Source: Exiguobacterium sp. SL-9
GTDB taxonomy: Bacteria; Bacillota; Bacilli; Exiguobacteriales; Exiguobacteriaceae
Length of the DNA stretch: 64,000 bases
Direction of reading: 5' to 3'
NCBI RefSeq assembly: GCF_004336985.1
Contig: NZ_SJUO01000002.1
Span: 496,001-560,000, forward strand
In this document: positions 8,468 through 17,363 of the stretch, piece after piece
Layout: every line of letters starts with the position of its first letter
Numbering within the stretch: the first letter of the stretch is position 1
Made by a program: the position numbers and the translations under genes
The notes under the pieces: model-generated
The model's input: the letters and a program-made list of their open reading frames with translations, nothing else
Told to the model about the DNA's origin: nothing
Database searches by the model: none

Positions 8468-9340
8468 TTATTTCTCCTTCGTCGCATGCGCGAGGTCGCG
8501 ATGGACGGTCTTGACGTTATAGCGCTCAGCGAAATGCGCCGACACTTTTTCGGCGAACGTGATCGAGCGGTGCTTGCCGCCCGTACAGCCGAAGGCGACG
8601 ACGACTTGCGTCTTCCCTTCCCGTTTGTACTGCGGTAACAGGAACTCGAGCATGTCGATCAGCTTCTTATAAAACGCTCGCGCCTCGGGATGCGACATGA
8701 CGTAGTTCTGGACTTCTTCCGTCTGCCCGGTAAGCGGACGGAGCTCCGGGATATAGAACGGATTCGTGATGAAGCGAACGTCGAACAACAGGTCAATGTC
8801 GAGCGGGACGCCGTGCTTGAACCCGAACGACATGAAGTTGACCGTGAACGGGATTCGTTCCTCATTGAACTGGAGCAAGATGCGGTCTTTGAGCATCTGT
8901 GGCTTCAAATCGCTCGTATCGTAGAGTGTATGGGCCCGATCCCGGAACCCTTCGAGCAACGAACGCTCCATGCCGATACCGACGAGCGGTGCGTCTTCCG
9001 GGGCGAGCGGATGCGACCGGCGCGTCTCTTTGTAGCGTCGCACGAGCACTTCGTCCCGTGTATCGAGATAGAGCAAGTGCGGGTGCACGTTCTTCTGTTC
9101 CAAGTCATCGATGACGATGAACAGGCTGTCGATGAAGTCACGCGTCCGTGTGTCGATCGCAACGGCGATCTTCGGCCGGACCGAGCTGATGACATCGATC
9201 AATTGCGGCAACAGCACCGGCGGTAAGTTATCGACGCAAAAATAGCCGAGATCCTCAAAGCTATTCATCGCGACCGATTTCCCGGCCCCGCTCATCCCGC
9301 TGATGATGATCAATTCTTCTAATCCTTTAAAGTCTTCCAT
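8468..9340 (-). CDS. rapZ: RNase adapter/nucleotide-binding protein RapZ (YvcJ)
   Basis: A 290-residue P-loop protein. Walker A is GMSGAGKS at residues 15-22. The C-terminal domain holds [16 protein letters not shown], which binds nucleotide-sugar-like ligands in the family. In Enterobacteria RapZ tunes GlmS through small RNAs; in Bacillus YvcJ influences competence, and its mechanism is less clear. AAGGGGG precedes the ATG. First gene of rapZ-yvcK-whiA. Confidence 0.94.
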   Translation of the reverse strand: MEDFKGLEELIIISGMSGAGKSVAMNSFEDLGYFCVDNLPPVLLPQLIDVISSVRPKIAVAIDTRTRDFIDSLFIVIDDLEQKNVHPHLLYLDTRDEVLVRRYKETRRSHPLAPEDAPLVGIGMERSLLEGFRDRAHTLYDTSDLKPQMLKDRILLQFNEERIPFTVNFMSFGFKHGVPLDIDLLFDVRFITNPFYIPELRPLTGQTEEVQNYVMSHPEARAFYKKLIDMLEFLLPQYKREGKTQVVVAFGCTGGKHRSITFAEKVSAHFAERYNVKTVHRDLAHATKEK

Positions 9341-9417
9341 GTCACTGACGCCCCCTTAAAATTGACAACCGAGCCGTGTGTGCAGCTCTCTTCTGTCTTT
9401 AGTATAACGAACGTCCG

Positions 9418-9456
9418 AAAAAAAGAGAAGGGATTGCGGTCGCCCGCAATCCCTTC
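9418..9456 (-). terminator. Terminator of trxB
   Basis: On the minus strand AGAAGGGATTGCGG pairs with CCGCAATCCCTTCT around GCGA, followed by seven T. It is a very stable stem placed between trxB and rapZ, so these are separate units. Confidence 0.9.
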
Positions 9457-9465
9457 TCCCTCATG

Positions 9466-10452
<987 letters not shown>

Positions 10453-10487
10453 TCAGTATAAGAAACCTAGGGAGGTATCGTCTATCT

Positions 10488-11960
10488 TTATGCTTGTTCG
10501 AGTGTCTGTTTGAACGAACGGATCGTATCCGTGAGCGTCAAGACATCGATTCCGAACGTGGTCGCGCAGTCGTCGAGGACGAGGGCATCCCGCTTCGCAT
10601 AGAACATCCATACGAGGGCCGCGGCCGATGCCGTGACATCCTCAAACGATGCATCGGCGAGCAGCAGACGGGAAAATCGTTCATAGAAATCGCCTTCGAG
10701 GCTCATCTGTTCCGCTTCCGTCACTTCCGTCTCGGCGAGCACGAGAGCATCATACGCTCGAGTGATTCGAGCGTCACCCATGAACGGGGCCCCGCAAATC
10801 TCGGCGCGGCATTTCTCGGCGAAGGCGATCACCATCTCGTTGTCGGTGATCCCGTTCGTCAACGCAAGGGCTTCAAACGCCTCGTCGTCGGCAAGTTTTG
10901 AGATGATTCGGATGATTTCGATTCGAGCCGCGTCTTCTTCTTGGCGCAACCCTTGGACGAGTGCCGAACGAAACTCGAGGTTGTCGCGAATGTCATACGG
11001 GCTCGCTTCTTCAAATTGTTTCAACTCGTCACTGTTCAAATAGGTGGCCGCTTCTTCAAGACGCCCGGTCTTGTAGGCGGACACGCTGAGCCAATGCCCG
11101 AACAGTGAATCCCCACGGAATCCGCGATCTTTCAAAAGGCGAAGTTCTTCGTACGCGCGGTCGTATTGACCGACGAGCGCGAGTGTCGTGGCGAGTTTGT
11201 AGCGTAAGTCGAACTGGAGTGGACGGACACGTGTCAGCGGGACCGACAGTTGGAGCGCCGCTTCCGATTGTCCAGCTTCATGCAACAACAGAATCGTGTT
11301 TAAGAGCGCATGCAAGTTGCCTGGGTTTTCGTCGAGCACATACTCGAGCGTCTCGAATGCCGCTTCATCGTTGCCAAGATAGAAATTGACGATGGCCAAG
11401 TTGTTGAACGCCGGCCAAAAGCGCGGGTAGCGGTCAATCAATCGTTCGAGCGTCGACTTGGCAGCGAACAGTCGCCCTTTGTCGATATGTTGCTGGGCTT
11501 CGGTATGCCACGTGATCAACTCGTCTTCATCTTCATCCTCGAGTTCTTGCTCGAGTTCGATCAGTTCTAATAGCGATTGGACAGAGTCCGCATAGCGTCC
11601 GTGTGCCTCGACGTCGAGGTAACGTTTCGCATACATCGCCGCTTCTTCATATAAAGAGATATAAGCACAATTGCTCGCAAGGTGATACAAGGCCTCGGTT
11701 GACGTCTCATCGAGTTCTAGCACCCGTTTCCACACATCATTGGCGTGATAGATCTCCCCTACTTCAAATAACAGTTCAGCGTACTGTTTGTGATAGTCGA
11801 CGCGGTGGGCTGCGGCGGCAGTGGCTTCAGCCATGAAAAAAGTCGCTTCATCTAGGCGACCTTCACGTAACGCACGACGACCTCTATAGTAGTGGAGCTC
11901 CGCGGCGAGCGGAGATTCTGGTTCGGGCAGCGTCATTAATGCTTCATAGTTCGCTTCCAT
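10488..11960 (-). CDS. TPR-repeat protein, YvcD-like
   Basis: A 490-residue soluble protein made largely of helical tetratricopeptide-like repeats, for example AIVNFYLGNDEAAFETLEYV and LATTLALVGQYDRAYEELRL. An acidic stretch (ELEQELEDEDEDEL) lies near residue 140. TPR proteins scaffold protein-protein contacts; the partner is unknown. Position upstream of trxB matches B. subtilis yvcD. GGAGGATTTAGAAT precedes the ATG, and a good SigA promoter lies at 12011-12039. Confidence 0.82.
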   Translation of the reverse strand: MEANYEALMTLPEPESPLAAELHYYRGRRALREGRLDEATFFMAEATAAAAHRVDYHKQYAELLFEVGEIYHANDVWKRVLELDETSTEALYHLASNCAYISLYEEAAMYAKRYLDVEAHGRYADSVQSLLELIELEQELEDEDEDELITWHTEAQQHIDKGRLFAAKSTLERLIDRYPRFWPAFNNLAIVNFYLGNDEAAFETLEYVLDENPGNLHALLNTILLLHEAGQSEAALQLSVPLTRVRPLQFDLRYKLATTLALVGQYDRAYEELRLLKDRGFRGDSLFGHWLSVSAYKTGRLEEAATYLNSDELKQFEEASPYDIRDNLEFRSALVQGLRQEEDAARIEIIRIISKLADDEAFEALALTNGITDNEMVIAFAEKCRAEICGAPFMGDARITRAYDALVLAETEVTEAEQMSLEGDFYERFSRLLLADASFEDVTASAAALVWMFYAKRDALVLDDCATTFGIDVLTLTDTIRSFKQTLEQA

Positions 11961-12010
11961 ATTCTAAATCCTCCACATCATCTCTAAATCTTTTTTTAGT
12001 TGCAGGGTTA

Positions 12011-12039
12011 AGAATACCTCACTCAAACAACGAGGGCAA
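12011..12039 (-). promoter_or_regulatory. SigA promoter of the TPR gene
   Basis: TTGCCC (12039-12034) and TATTCT (12016-12011) are separated by 17 bases, giving a leader of about 45 bases before the ATG at 11960. The rest of 12040-12156 is A/T-rich and shows no further gene. Confidence 0.6.
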
Positions 12040-12156
12040 CTGAAAAACTTAAAAAAAATCGGGACTATATTCCTTCTATAATGAATATATTTTGCTAGGT
12101 CGATTAAATACTTTCTGACAAAAATATGGTGGTTTCAGGTCAGCGCCCACAGACAC

Positions 12157-12195
12157 AAAAAAGCGGCATCCCCTTTAAAAAAAGTGATACCGCCC
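12157..12195 (-). terminator. Terminator of the hprK-lgt-ppaX-yvoF operon
   Basis: On the minus strand GCGGTATC pairs with GATGCCGC (one G-U) around an A/T-rich loop, followed by TTTTTTG. It lies about 60 bases after the acetyltransferase stop. Confidence 0.72.
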
Positions 12196-12255
12196 TAGTA
12201 ATTATATGTGGTCATACGTGTCTCGACCTCAAAATGATTTCGTGCTAAATTGTGT

Positions 12256-12738
12256 CTATTTCGTGTCGACGGTATGGAGCTTTGCCCCAACGACGCGCTC
12301 TCCAGGTAGAACGTCGCGATGGACGACAGCACCAGCACCGATCACGGCGCGGTCGCCAATCGTGACACCCGGAAGAATGGTCACGTTCGCCCCGATCAAC
12401 ACTTCATCCCCGATATGGACATCACCGATTCGATACTCGTCGACGAGGTACTCGTGACAGAGAATCGTCGAGTTGAAGCCGATGACCGTGTTGCGGCCGA
12501 TCGAGATGCGCTCCGGGAACATGACGTCCGGCGTCACCATGAGAGCGAGCGCGCTATACTCGCCGATCTCCATGCCGAGAAACGTCTGGTATAACCAGCG
12601 CTTCGCTTTGACGGACGGGAAGTACCGGCCGATGAGGACGACGGTCGTGTTCTTGAAGACGCGCAGGAAACGGATCGTCCGATACATCTGCCAAAGCGGG
12701 TTCGGTCCGTCGAGACGAAACCGTTCCGTCTTACGCAT
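12256..12738 (-). CDS. yvoF: Hexapeptide-repeat acetyltransferase YvoF-like
   Basis: A 160-residue left-handed beta-helix O-acyltransferase of the maltose/galactoside acetyltransferase group. Imperfect hexapeptide repeats include IGRNTVIGFNSTILCHEY, VHIGDEVLIGANVTILPGV and IGDRAVIGAGAVVHRDV, and the histidine in ILCHEY may be catalytic. The acceptor is unknown. GAGGTCACGATTC before the ATG at 12738 is preferred; this start overlaps the ppaX end by 8 bases. Last gene of hprK-lgt-ppaX-yvoF, as in B. subtilis. Confidence 0.85.
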   Translation of the reverse strand: MRKTERFRLDGPNPLWQMYRTIRFLRVFKNTTVVLIGRYFPSVKAKRWLYQTFLGMEIGEYSALALMVTPDVMFPERISIGRNTVIGFNSTILCHEYLVDEYRIGDVHIGDEVLIGANVTILPGVTIGDRAVIGAGAVVHRDVLPGERVVGAKLHTVDTK

Positions 12739-13381
12739 GAATCGTGACCTCATCGAGCCACGCCTCGAAATGTTCCATCGAGTCGATGATGACGTCCGGT
12801 TCGAGTGCTTCTAGGAACGCACGACCTTTGAGGGCCCAACCGACAGCGACCGTCTTCGTACCGGCGTTTTTCCCGCTGAAGATGTCCGTGTCGTTGTCTC
12901 CGACCATGACGGCACGGTCCGCCGTCGACCCGAGCGCACGGAGCGCACGTTCGACCGGTTCAGCGTGTGGTTTCTCATGCACGACATCGTCGGCCGTGAC
13001 GACGACGTCGAACAAGTGGTCGATGTTGAACAGACGCAAACCATGCTCGACGACGGGACGGCCTTTCGACGTGACGACCCCCATCTTGTAGCCTTTGGCA
13101 TGGAGGCGGTATAGCCCCTCGATCACACCGGGGTACTCGGCGACGAGCTGGTCGTGCATGGCGATATTGAAGCTGCGATAGAACGCCTGCATCTCTTTCC
13201 ATTCCGGCTCATTGAGCGCTTTGAACGACTTCTCGAGCGTCGGTCCGATAAATGGGAAGATGTCCTCATCGCGATACGTCTCGTCCGGGAAGTAGTACCC
13301 GAGCGTGTGACGGAAACTCGCGATGATGAGCGGGTTCGTATCGAGCAACGTACCATCTAAGTCAAATAGAAGTGTATCCAT
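12731..13381 (-). CDS. ppaX: Pyrophosphatase PpaX
   Basis: A 216-residue HAD-superfamily phosphatase. It hydrolyses the pyrophosphate released when HPrK dephosphorylates P-Ser-HPr. HAD motif I is DLDGTLLDT at the N-terminus, motif II is VVTSKG, and motif III/IV is AVMVGDNDTDIFSGKNAG. The ATG at 13381 overlaps the lgt stop as TGATG, so translation is coupled. Its placement in the hprK operon supports the PpaX assignment over a general phosphoglycolate phosphatase. Confidence 0.93.
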   Translation of the reverse strand: MDTLLFDLDGTLLDTNPLIIASFRHTLGYYFPDETYRDEDIFPFIGPTLEKSFKALNEPEWKEMQAFYRSFNIAMHDQLVAEYPGVIEGLYRLHAKGYKMGVVTSKGRPVVEHGLRLFNIDHLFDVVVTADDVVHEKPHAEPVERALRALGSTADRAVMVGDNDTDIFSGKNAGTKTVAVGWALKGRAFLEALEPDVIIDSMEHFEAWLDEVTIHA

Positions 13382-14199
13382 CAATCAAACAGTCCTTTCT
13401 CTGAAGGGTCGTCGTATCGTTTCGCTTTGCGGCGGACGATCATCATGACGACACCGAACACGATCATCGCAATCGAGACAAGCTGTGCCGTCCGGAGGTC
13501 ACCGGCCATCAAGCTATCGGTCCGGAGTCTTTCGATATAGAAGCGGCCGATAGAATACCAGACGAGGTAAGACAAGAAGATATAGCCGCGCGGCGGGTTA
13601 CCGACCATACGCCAGACGACGAGCAAGATGACGCCGATGATGTTCCAGACGCTCTCGAACAAGAATGTCGGCAAGTAGTAAGCCCCGTCGATATACATCT
13701 GATTGACGATCCAGTCCGGGAGGAAGAGTGTCTCTTTCAAGAAACGGCTCGTCGTCTCGGCACCGTGCGCCTCTTGGTTCATGAAATTCCCCCAACGTCC
13801 GACCGCTTGTCCGAGCAGGAGCGACGGAGCGAGAATATCCGTGATTTTCCAGAAGGACATCGACTTGCGCATGCAATAGATGACGACGACGAGGAGCGCT
13901 CCGAAGATGGCGCCATGAATCGCAATCCCACCTTGGCGGATATCGATGATTTGTCCGAGGTTCTCGCTATAGTAATCCCATTGGAAGATGACGTAGTAAA
14001 TCCGGGCAAAGACGATACTGATTGGAATCGACCAGATGATGACGTCGACGACCCGTTCTGAATCATAATTGAGTCGTTTCGCCTCGAACAAGGCGAGTAT
14101 GAGACCGAGCATCGCACCGAAGGCGATGATCATGCCGTACCAATAGATCGGGAGCGATCCGATTTCAAACGCGACGCGGTCAAATGTCGGCTCTACCAT
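13381..14199 (-). CDS. lgt: Prolipoprotein diacylglyceryl transferase
   Basis: A 272-residue integral membrane enzyme that moves diacylglycerol from phosphatidylglycerol onto the lipobox cysteine of prolipoproteins. Seven hydrophobic segments are visible. The Lgt signature GRWGNFMNQEAHG, with the essential arginine and asparagine, is near residue 137. HGAIFGALL contains the conserved histidine. Its ATG overlaps the hprK stop as TAATG. It provides the first step for the several lipoproteins in this window. Confidence 0.96.
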   Translation of the reverse strand: MVEPTFDRVAFEIGSLPIYWYGMIIAFGAMLGLILALFEAKRLNYDSERVVDVIIWSIPISIVFARIYYVIFQWDYYSENLGQIIDIRQGGIAIHGAIFGALLVVVIYCMRKSMSFWKITDILAPSLLLGQAVGRWGNFMNQEAHGAETTSRFLKETLFLPDWIVNQMYIDGAYYLPTFLFESVWNIIGVILLVVWRMVGNPPRGYIFLSYLVWYSIGRFYIERLRTDSLMAGDLRTAQLVSIAMIVFGVVMMIVRRKAKRYDDPSEKGLFD

Positions 14200-15137
14200 T
14201 ATTCCATCTCCCCTTCGTTATCATGGATGGCGTTCGCGAGCCGTTCGGCAAACTCTTCGGCCGTGTTGATGCCCATGTTCTGCAGGCGATAGTTCATCGC
14301 CGCAACTTCGACGATAACTGCCAAGTTTCGTCCCGGACGGACCGGGATTGTGAGTAACGGCACTTCGCTGTCGATGATTTTCATCGTGTTATGATCGAGC
14401 CCGACGCGGTCATATACTTTGCCCGCATCCCAGTTCTCGAGGTTGATGATCAAGCTGATTTTCTTGTGCGAGCGTACGGCGCCAGCACCGAACAACGTCA
14501 TCACGTCGATGATGCCAATCCCACGAATCTCGAGCAAGTGACGAATCAGCTTCGGTGCCGAACCGACGAGCAGTTGGTCCCCGGTCTGACGAATCTCGAC
14601 CGAATCATCGGCGACGAGACGGTGGCCCCGTTTGACGAGTTCGAGTGCGGTCTCGGATTTCCCGACACCGCTCTGTCCTTTGATGAGCACCCCGACGCCA
14701 TAGATGTCGACGAGTACGCCGTGCATCGCCGTCATCGGCGCGAGTTCCATCTCGAGGAAGTTCGTGATTTGTGACTCGATCGACGTCGTCACCGCGTTCG
14801 TGCGCATGAGCGGGACGTTCGCCGCATCGGCCTCTTCTTCAATCTCTTTCGGGATATCGAAGCCGCGCGTGATGAGGATGCCCGGTGTCGATTCCGTGCA
14901 TAAAATCTTCGCCCGCTCGCGGCGGCTCTCTTCCGACAAGCTCGCATAGAATGTGAGCTCCGTCTTCCCGAGCACTTGAAGCCGATTTTTCGCATAGTGG
15001 GTATAGTAGCCGGCGAGGACGAGTCCCGGCCGACTGAGGTCCGGTGTGGCGACAGGACGGTGTAGTCCCTCTTCCCCGGCGATGACTTGAAGTTTGAAGC
15101 GCTCAACGAGTTGAGCCGTGCGTACGATATTTTGCAT
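14199..15137 (-). CDS. hprK: HPr kinase/phosphorylase
   Basis: A 312-residue bifunctional enzyme that phosphorylates Ser46 of HPr (and Crh) and reverses this, controlling carbon catabolite repression. Walker A is [14 protein letters not shown] near residue 154. The HPrK signature [20 protein letters not shown] follows near 202. AAGGGG before the ATG fits. First gene of hprK-lgt-ppaX-yvoF. It links to the cre-like site at the glpF promoter in this window. Confidence 0.97.
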   Translation of the reverse strand: MQNIVRTAQLVERFKLQVIAGEEGLHRPVATPDLSRPGLVLAGYYTHYAKNRLQVLGKTELTFYASLSEESRRERAKILCTESTPGILITRGFDIPKEIEEEADAANVPLMRTNAVTTSIESQITNFLEMELAPMTAMHGVLVDIYGVGVLIKGQSGVGKSETALELVKRGHRLVADDSVEIRQTGDQLLVGSAPKLIRHLLEIRGIGIIDVMTLFGAGAVRSHKKISLIINLENWDAGKVYDRVGLDHNTMKIIDSEVPLLTIPVRPGRNLAVIVEVAAMNYRLQNMGINTAEEFAERLANAIHDNEGEME

Positions 15138-15164
15138 GAGTAATCTGCCCCTTTCACGCTCATT

Positions 15165-15173
15165 ATTGTATCA
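15165..15173 (-). promoter_or_regulatory. Candidate extended -10 promoter of hprK
   Basis: The minus strand reads TGATACAAT, a TGnTACAAT extended -10. A TTGACG lies upstream at a non-ideal 20-base distance, so the -35 is uncertain. Confidence 0.42.
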
Positions 15174-15240
15174 TAGCTATACTTGAGAAGCGTCAACGAA
15201 AGTGAGCCGAAACGCGCCGAAAAAAACAATTGAAACTAAA

Positions 15241-15269
15241 TTGTGGCAATTCCGTAGAACGGGTATAGA
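15241..15269 (+). promoter_or_regulatory. SigA promoter of the small membrane protein gene
   Basis: TTGTGG (15241-15246) and TATAGA (15264-15269) have 17-base spacing, 21 bases before the ATG at 15291. Confidence 0.5.
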
Positions 15270-15290
15270 CGAATAGGGAGGTGAAATTAC

Positions 15291-15647
15291 ATGAATGCAC
15301 TATTTTGGATTGCCATTGTCTTTATTTTTATCGTCGGAATCGCAGCGCTCGTCTACTTGGTCAAATCACTATTTGACATGTGGCGTGAATACGCCGCGAC
15401 GAAAAACGAGACGGTACTATTGTTGTTCATCTTGAACATCGTCGGTTTGTTCTTGTCCGGGTCACTCTTATCGATGATCGTCGCCATCATCTTCTATTGG
15501 AAACGGTCGAAGACGATGCGGAACCTCGGGATTTTCTTACTCATCGCCGGACCGGTCCTATTCATCCTGTTCATCATCGGATCGTTCACCATCTATGACG
15601 GTCAAATGATGGATTGGGAACAAATGGAGTATCAAATGAATCTGTAA
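15291..15647 (+). CDS. Small integral membrane protein, unknown function
   Basis: Not recognised. 118 residues with three hydrophobic segments (IAIVFIFIVGIAALVYLVKS; about residues 43-67; about 76-98) and a methionine-rich acidic tail (YDGQMMDWEQMEYQMNL). AGGGAGGTGAAATTAC precedes the ATG. It is a single-gene unit on the opposite strand to its neighbours, with its own promoter and terminator. Confidence 0.7.
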   Translation: MNALFWIAIVFIFIVGIAALVYLVKSLFDMWREYAATKNETVLLLFILNIVGLFLSGSLLSMIVAIIFYWKRSKTMRNLGIFLLIAGPVLFILFIIGSFTIYDGQMMDWEQMEYQMNL

Positions 15648-15651
15648 GCAT

Positions 15652-15686
15652 GACAAAACCCGAAGGCGATTGCCTTCGGGTTTTGT
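15652..15686. terminator. Bidirectional terminator
   Basis: ACAAAACCCGAAGGC pairs with GCCTTCGGGTTTTGT around GATT. T and A runs on both sides let it serve the membrane protein gene and the convergent lipoprotein gene. Confidence 0.88.
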
Positions 15687-15696
15687 CATGGATGTC

Positions 15697-16056
15697 TCAT
15701 TCACCCAGCAAATAACCGACCACGGTATTCGACTCCGGTGCGACCAAAATCGTCGGGACGCCGACGACACTGTTCGGATCGGATTCAAACGAGACGGCGA
15801 GCGCCTCAGTCCCCGCATACGTATTGTCCAACAGTTCATAGCTGTCATCGACCACGACACGCTGCACCTCGGCACTCCCTCCCGCATCGATTGCGGGTTC
15901 CTGCCAATTGTGCGCGGTCACATACGCCCAGGCGATGGCGATCGCTTCATCACCAGCCGGCTCATTTTCGTTGACGATACGTTGGTCCTCGTCACATCCA
16001 CCAAGTAACAGCGCCGAAATCATTAGCCATCCGTACGCTGACACGAATCGCCTCAT
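15697..16056 (-). CDS. Small lipoprotein, unknown function
   Basis: Not recognised. 119 residues with a signal peptide (MRRFVSAYGWLMISALLLGG) and lipobox LLLGGC, so anchored at the outer face of the membrane. The mature part (about 90 residues) is acidic and contains EAIAIAWAYV and SVVGVPTILVAPESNTVVGY, suggesting a small alpha/beta PepSY-like fold, but I cannot assign it. GGAGGTACGAG chooses the ATG at 16056. Confidence 0.7.
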   Translation of the reverse strand: MRRFVSAYGWLMISALLLGGCDEDQRIVNENEPAGDEAIAIAWAYVTAHNWQEPAIDAGGSAEVQRVVVDDSYELLDNTYAGTEALAVSFESDPNSVVGVPTILVAPESNTVVGYLLGE

Positions 16057-16084
16057 CTCGTACCTCCTCACCTAAAAAGCCTAA

Positions 16085-16113
16085 AGAAACCCGAAAGCGG
16101 TTGCCTTCGGGTT
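16085..16113 (-). terminator. Terminator of yvlB-like gene
   Basis: On the minus strand AACCCGAAGGC pairs imperfectly with GCTTTCGGGTT, followed by TCTTTAG. It resembles the 15652-15686 hairpin in sequence; the T-run is weak. Confidence 0.65.
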
Positions 16114-16118
16114 GTCGG

Positions 16119-17297
16119 TCATTGCTGATGGAACGGGTTGTTCAAGTCGGCCGGATTGACCGGGTCGACTGGGTCGATCGGTTCCGTCGGTTCGTGCTTG
16201 TCCTCTTCGAGGAACGTTGACGGCGTGTGGAGCGAGCCGTGTTCGAGGTCAATCGTACCGGTACGTGTCCCGGCCTCAACTTCGATGCGCGGCGTCTGAC
16301 CACGTCCCGACAAGAATTCAAGACGACGCTGGGCGACGTCTTTCCGGTCGCGGATAATCTCGAGTTCGTCTAAATTACAGTGGAGCCCACCGAAGTTCGT
16401 TTCGAGCTCTCCTTCAATCTCGACGCCGTGCGGCAAGACGAGTCGAACGTTCCCGGCGAGTGAGGCGAGTTCGAACTTGGCCGGACGTGCCGTCGCGAGT
16501 TCGGCGCGGATGTTTCCGTTGCCGGTCTTGAGCGACGCCTTGTCGTATTTCCCGTTCACGATGACGGCACCGTTACCGGTCCGAACGTGGACGAGTTCAG
16601 ATTCGACCGCTTCGACTTCGACCGTACCATTCCCCGTGTTGAGAAGGAGCTCCGAGGCGTGCACTTCATGAAGTACGACCCGGCCGTTCGCCGTCTGGAC
16701 ACGAACGCTCTCGACGTCGAGTCCGTCAGCGCGGACTTCCCCGTTTAGCGTCTGTACGTGCAGGTGATCGAAATGATGATGCGGGACGTACAGTTCGACG
16801 TGCGCCCGCACGAGCTTATCGCGGAGTGACACGACGAGACGGTCACCGATGACCGAATGCTTGACGGCTGATTGGAGCTGTTCGAGCGCCTTGTCCGCGT
16901 CTTGTTGACGGAGCGGACGACCGGTGACGATCAGTTCACACTCGTCGTTGTCCGACGAGACGATTGTCGCCGAGGCGTTGAACAAATCGAGCGAGATGTC
17001 TTTCCCGGTGAACGGGAAAGATTTCGAATACGTAACTTCCGGCCCGAAATTCGAGCTGAACGTGAAGTCGCTGTCGCGAAGTTTCGTGACGAGTCCTTCG
17101 ACGGCCGATGTCAGTTTCGTCGTGAGCGACTCGACCGAATAGGCGTCGACTTTTTCCGTCTCTTGTCGTTCTTCGAGCGCTTGAACATGCTCAGGCTCTA
17201 ACTTCTCGAGCCGTTCAAGCTGGGTCATCCCTTCTTCAATCGTCAACTTCCCATCTTTCACTTGCTGGAGAATCAGTTCACGCATTTCTTGTTTCAC
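16119..17297 (-). CDS. yvlB: YvlB-like protein with DUF4097 beta-helix domain
   Basis: A 392-residue protein. The N-terminal MKQEMRELILQQVKDGKLTI is a short SHOCT-like helical element. The middle and C-terminal part is a repetitive beta-solenoid (DUF4097) with recurring motifs such as VRVQTANGRVVLHEV, LLNTGNGTVEVEAV and VRTGNGAVIVNG. A proline/aspartate tail (EPIDPVDPVNPADL) ends it. B. subtilis YvlB lies in the same place between uvrA and hprK; its function is not established. AAGGGGG with a 9-base spacer supports the GTG start. Confidence 0.85.
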   Translation of the reverse strand: MKQEMRELILQQVKDGKLTIEEGMTQLERLEKLEPEHVQALEERQETEKVDAYSVESLTTKLTSAVEGLVTKLRDSDFTFSSNFGPEVTYSKSFPFTGKDISLDLFNASATIVSSDNDECELIVTGRPLRQQDADKALEQLQSAVKHSVIGDRLVVSLRDKLVRAHVELYVPHHHFDHLHVQTLNGEVRADGLDVESVRVQTANGRVVLHEVHASELLLNTGNGTVEVEAVESELVHVRTGNGAVIVNGKYDKASLKTGNGNIRAELATARPAKFELASLAGNVRLVLPHGVEIEGELETNFGGLHCNLDELEIIRDRKDVAQRRLEFLSGRGQTPRIEVEAGTRTGTIDLEHGSLHTPSTFLEEDKHEPTEPIDPVDPVNPADLNNPFHQQ

Positions 17298-17363
17298 TGT
17301 TCGTTTCCCCCTTTGATTTGGTCACACGTCAATCATGTTCCCGTTTCTCATCATTTCTATACC

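Noticed and set aside
12040-12156. Plus-strand TATAAT near 12077 as a promoter for a small RNA
   Set aside because: No -35 at a suitable distance and no structured product or terminator on that strand.
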